Below are positions 6,503-8,987 of a stretch of 8,987 bases of DNA, in pieces. Made by a program: the position numbers and the translations under genes. How positions within the stretch are numbered: position 1 is the first letter of the stretch; each line of letters begins with the position of its first letter. The notes under the pieces are model-generated. The model made no database searches, was not told the origin of the DNA, and was given only the letters and a program-made list of their open reading frames with translations. The DNA comes from Candidatus Hodarchaeota archaeon (GTDB taxonomy: Archaea > Asgardarchaeota > Heimdallarchaeia > Hodarchaeales > Hodarchaeaceae), in contig JAEOSR010000049.1 in the NCBI GenBank assembly GCA_016840285.1, positions 1 through 8,987 on the forward strand, given 5' to 3'.

Positions 6503-7419
6503 TTGAATTACATGATGTTTCTAAATCGTTTAAGGATGTAGTTGCGATTTCCCGTCTAAGCATGTCCGCTACTGATGGGCATGTGACAGGTTTTCTTGGG
6601 CCTAATGGTGCTGGTAAATCAACGACATTAAAGCTTGTTATGGGTGAAATTCGACCAGATACAGGAATGGTACGAGTATTTGATGAAGATCCAATGAATA
6701 ATGCGGTGATAAAAAGACGAATTGGATATGTATCTGAACACGAAGATCTCTATTCATGGATGAAAGGAAAACAATTTGTTACCTCCTTGGCTAGATTAAT
6801 TCTCCCTCGTGAACAAGCTGAAACAGCTGCTAAGGCAGCTTTAAAGAAAGTAAGTCTTGGTGTCAAAGGAAAACGTATCAAATCCTACTCGAAAGGAATG
6901 AAACAACGTCTCAAAGTCGCAGCGGCCATTGTTCACCATCCCGATTTACTAATATTAGATGAGCCTTTTGGTGGTTTAGATCCCCTCGGTCGGCGAGAAA
7001 TGAAAAGATTAATCTCAGAATTAAATGCAGAAGGTGTTACGGTCTTAATTTCAAGTCACATTTTATATGAACTGGATCAGATGAGCACTAGAATGGTGTT
7101 AATCCATCGAGGACAATCATTGGCTGAAGGCCCCCCTGCAGAAATCCTGAATTTAATTGATCAGTTTCCTCATCAAATTTTGTTCCAGGCTCCTGAAAAT
7201 GAGTTACAAACACTCTCCAAATTGTTGATAGACGAAGAAATCGTTAAATCCATAACATTCACGACAGACAAAGCGACAAAAGATCTTGTAGTGATTACAG
7301 AGACTCCTAGTAAGTTTTATCCTATCGTCACAAAGGTTATTGCTGAAAATAGTCTTCTAATAAGGCATTTAGAAAGCCAAACTGATAATATTGAAGCAAT
7401 TTTTGGTTTCCTGACATAA
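6499..7419 (+). CDS. ABC-2 type transporter ATP-binding protein (second of two)
   Basis: A 306-residue ATPase starting MIELHDVSKSF. Walker A is GPNGAGKST (34-42, Lys40), the Q-loop position is YVSE (77-80, again Glu), the signature is YSKGMKQR (130-137), Walker B/D-loop LLILDEPFGGLDP (150-162, Glu155), and the switch His is His187. The C-terminal ~85 residues are a divergent version of the extension in the first ATPase. I chose ATG at 6499 because it has GGAGG eight bases upstream (6486-6490) and overlaps the permease stop as ATGA; a TTG at 6484 is also in frame but lies upstream of that ribosome site. The two ATPases are clearly related yet far apart in sequence, so they are not a recent tandem duplication. 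They may form a heterodimer or serve one permease each. Confidence 0.95.
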   Translation: MIELHDVSKSFKDVVAISRLSMSATDGHVTGFLGPNGAGKSTTLKLVMGEIRPDTGMVRVFDEDPMNNAVIKRRIGYVSEHEDLYSWMKGKQFVTSLARLILPREQAETAAKAALKKVSLGVKGKRIKSYSKGMKQRLKVAAAIVHHPDLLILDEPFGGLDPLGRREMKRLISELNAEGVTVLISSHILYELDQMSTRMVLIHRGQSLAEGPPAEILNLIDQFPHQILFQAPENELQTLSKLLIDEEIVKSITFTTDKATKDLVVITETPSKFYPIVTKVIAENSLLIRHLESQTDNIEAIFGFLT

Positions 7420-7439
7420 ATTGGTATAAGGTGAAAAAA

Positions 7440-8237
7440 ATGAGTTTAACTACTTCAAAAAATGAATATTCCCCAACAATTTTAGCTAAAGGTGTTTTCT
7501 TAGGACAAATATTTTTTTCAAAACTTCTCTTGGATAAAAAGACATATATCTTGATTTTTGTGAGCATCCTTCCTCTTTTACCCTATACCTCAATCACAAC
7601 TGCTACTGTAGATGACTATGTAAATATGATGACTGTAGGTGGCATTTTTAATTTCATAATTTTGCCTCTTATTTGCATAATTTTAGGGATTTCAGCCATA
7701 GCGGAAGAAAAGGAAAATAAAACTATTAGTCAATTATTATCAAGACCCGTCAGAAGAGAAGAGATAATCCTAGTAAAATGGATTTCAGTCGTTGTCATCG
7801 GAGTTGTTATAGCCTGTTTGGACGCGTTACTTATTTACATCGGTTTATGTGCTCTTGTACAGGACTTTTCAATACTACAATTCGATGTATTGTTCGGAAT
7901 GTGGTTGTTTGTTGGATTGTGGGTTGTTGTTTATGGTACCATTTTATTGTTCATAGGTGTGTTAATCGATAAAAATGCGCTAGGTTATGGTTTACTCATT
8001 GCCTACTTCGAGGCTTTCTTTGGACAGTTTCTTTTTGGGACATTTTCAGGGGAGAATAGTCCATATTCAATTGCAAACCAAATCTATCTTGTTACATCAG
8101 AGTTTCTCTTGGCAGATTATTTTGACTTTACTATTCCCAAGTTTGATCCAGTTCTTTCCCTTGGTATATGTATCGGGTTAGTGATTGGATTTTTGTTCTT
8201 ATCAATGATGGTAATGCGTAGAAAGGATTTTCCATAA
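7440..8237 (+). CDS. ABC-2 type transporter permease (second of two)
   Basis: A 265-residue membrane protein with about six hydrophobic segments, near 34-50, 66-88, 111-137, 150-175, 180-200 and 238-259. After the second segment comes the coupling motif in nearly textbook form: AEEKENKTISQLLSRPVRR followed by EEIILVKW (88-114). It ends with a short basic tail, RRKDFP. I chose ATG at 7440 because AAGGTG (7428-7433) lies six bases before it; the in-frame GTG at 7431 is part of that ribosome site. Unlike the earlier junctions there is a 20-base gap after the ATPase. It is shorter than and not visibly similar to the first permease outside the coupling region, so the pair may form an asymmetric heterodimer or two separate transporters. 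Confidence 0.9.
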   Translation: MSLTTSKNEYSPTILAKGVFLGQIFFSKLLLDKKTYILIFVSILPLLPYTSITTATVDDYVNMMTVGGIFNFIILPLICIILGISAIAEEKENKTISQLLSRPVRREEIILVKWISVVVIGVVIACLDALLIYIGLCALVQDFSILQFDVLFGMWLFVGLWVVVYGTILLFIGVLIDKNALGYGLLIAYFEAFFGQFLFGTFSGENSPYSIANQIYLVTSEFLLADYFDFTIPKFDPVLSLGICIGLVIGFLFLSMMVMRRKDFP

Positions 8238-8267
8238 CAAAAGCTTTGTCATTATCCTCCCATTTTT
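8237..8267 (+). terminator. Weak candidate terminator of the ABC operon
   Basis: ACAAA and TTTGT can form a five-base-pair stem around AGC (8237-8249) immediately after the stop. A five-T run follows at 8263-8267. The signal is weak and transcription may read on. Confidence 0.25.
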
Positions 8268-8303
8268 CACCCAATTATTGATATGAGCAAATAAGGAGAA
8301 TAG

Positions 8304-8312
8304 TTATAAATA
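8304..8312 (+). promoter_or_regulatory. TATA-like box upstream of the interrupted small gene
   Basis: TTATAAATA, preceded by the purine-rich AAGGAGAATAG, resembles an archaeal BRE/TATA pair. Initiation would fall near 8335, giving a leader of about 40 bases to the ATG at 8374. Confidence 0.4.
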
Positions 8313-8373
8313 AACTCAGAATAACTTGTTTGTTACAGGTTATTAGATTTCTCAGGCTCAGAGACGACATTTT

Positions 8374-8616
8374 ATGCACTTACTTCAAATGAATTCAGTG
8401 TTAAACCTCTTCGAACTAGGCCCTTTATCCACTATTGCACGTTATTTTGCTAATCGTCTTGTTAGTGTATGTCCTAGATGTCGTTAATCACCGATTAATG
8501 AGGTCTTTGTGGAAGGGCGAGGAGATAAATCATCATCCTGTTTATGGTGTCAGCCTGATCGATTTGCAGCCAAGCTATTCATTAAGCAGGTTCTTGGACT
8601 TCATGAGCCAAAATGA
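8374..8616 (+). pseudogene. Small double-CxxC (zinc-ribbon-like) protein gene interrupted by an in-frame TAA
   Basis: From ATG at 8374 the frame codes 37 residues ending SVCPRCR, meets TAA at 8485-8487, then stays open for 42 more codons to TGA at 8614. The continuation contains a second cysteine pair, CLWC, so the whole frame would give an ~80-residue protein with CPRC (33-36) and CLWC (56-59) spaced 19 residues apart, as in a four-cysteine zinc ribbon. Around it are a helix-like leader (NLFELGPLSTIARYFANRLV) and a basic C-terminal helix (FAAKLFIKQVLGL). One base change (for example CAA to TAA) would explain the break. Options are a recent pseudogene, a sequencing error, or a functional 37-residue half. 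I do not recognise the family. Another frame across 8435-8686 is open but starts with TTG and has no protein-like features. Confidence 0.55.
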
Positions 8617-8682
8617 CGACTGGCTTGCGTCGGATCCGTCATGTCCTATTAGGTTTAGCTTACGAAAGTCTACCCTATCTTT

Positions 8683-8987
8683 TTAAGATTGCTTCTGTAA
8701 TAATAGATCACTATAGGAGCTCGTGATCAAATTCTCTTTGGTTATTCCAAATAATTCGAGATAAAAATTACATTGGTTCCGTAGTTTTTCTTCTACAAAA
8801 GTTCCATCAACATCGATAGCTTCCACTTCAACGAATGTACCTAGATCATTGACAAAATCCAAGTGGAATTTCACATTTTCAATGAAATAAATGGATCTTT
8901 GCTTGTCAACAACAATAAGAATCCCTAGAGATTTAGTTAGGATCTCTTTTAGTGAGGAAACTGAATTAGAATCGAAATGATAGAGAG
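8683..8987 (-). CDS. CYTH-domain protein (class IV adenylate cyclase / triphosphatase superfamily), N-terminus cut by window edge
   Basis: The frame is open from the right edge to TAA at 8683-8685 and shows the last 100 residues. The C-terminal half of the CYTH triphosphate tunnel is visible: VDKQR (basic K-x-R strand), YFIENVKFHLD with the conserved HLD, LGTFVEVEA carrying the ExE metal/triphosphate ligands (Glu53 and Glu55 of the visible part), then a helix and the closing SSYSDLL typical of CyaB-like members. The N-terminal ExExK signature lies beyond the window. CYTH proteins bind organic or inorganic triphosphates with divalent metal; archaeal members are variously triphosphatases or adenylate-cyclase-like, and the activity here cannot be decided. 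A GTG at 8874-8872 is internal, since the frame and homology continue upstream of it. It converges with the interrupted small gene, 66 bases away. Confidence 0.85.
   Translation of the reverse strand, partial: LYHFDSNSVSSLKEILTKSLGILIVVDKQRSIYFIENVKFHLDFVNDLGTFVEVEAIDVDGTFVEEKLRNQCNFYLELFGITKENLITSSYSDLLLQKQS

Noticed and set aside
7337..7567. Antisense open frame across the ATPase/permease junction
   Set aside because: It overlaps two solid genes on the other strand and has no motif or start signal.
7778..8181. Two plus-strand open frames, Cys- and Ser-rich, inside the second permease gene
   Set aside because: They are alternate-frame readings of transmembrane codons; the permease frame has the ABC-2 coupling motif and full helix pattern.
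8435..8686. Open frame of 83 codons with a hydrophobic N-terminus
   Set aside because: It starts with TTG without a ribosome site, and overlaps the frame that carries the two CxxC pairs; its own translation shows no family features.
8872..8874. GTG considered as the start of the right-edge minus-strand gene
   Set aside because: The frame stays open to the window edge and the upstream residues (LGILIVVDKQRSIYFIENV) match the CYTH fold, so this GTG is an internal Val.

Overview
The window is AT-rich, gene-dense archaeal DNA. The archaeal assignment rests on a UPF0248/MJ1316-type protein, U-rich tracts instead of classical bacterial terminators, TATA-like boxes about 40 bases before starts, and a large secreted protein with Kre9/KNH-like Ig repeats, a Ser/Thr-rich stalk and a C-terminal membrane anchor. 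Together with a RACE-type ferredoxin/ASKHA activator and a CYTH protein, this looks most like an Asgard archaeon (Heimdall-/Loki-like). That lineage call is an inference from protein style; no marker gene is present.

Layout. Positions 1-1067 (minus): N-terminal 355 residues of a [2Fe-2S]/DUF4445 reductive activator of corrinoid enzymes, cut by the left edge and lacking any ATG/GTG/TTG at the expected start. Positions 1266-3566 (minus): a 766-residue surface protein with two N-terminal beta-sandwich modules, two Kre9-like modules, an unassigned domain, a stalk and an anchor. Positions 3567-4052: a 486-base gap with divergent promoters and an isolated GC-rich stem-loop. Positions 4053-4352 (plus): a small MJ1316-domain protein with a C-terminal zinc ribbon. 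Positions 4536-8237 (plus): a four-gene ABC-2 operon, ATPase-permease-ATPase-permease, with two ATGA stop/start overlaps. Positions 8374-8616 (plus): a small double-CxxC protein gene broken by one in-frame TAA. Positions 8683-8987 (minus): C-terminal 100 residues of a CYTH protein, cut by the right edge.

Working together. Only the ABC operon is a clear functional unit: two ATPases of the same subfamily and two different six- or seven-helix permeases, presumably one or two exporters or membrane-remodelling transporters of unknown substrate. The other genes look independently expressed. I see no mobile element with a recognisable transposase, no CRISPR array, no tRNA or rRNA. No complete novel system is evident. 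The points most worth a second look are the non-canonical start of the RACE gene, the interrupted zinc-binding small gene, the orphan GC-rich hairpin, and the MJ1316-zinc ribbon protein.
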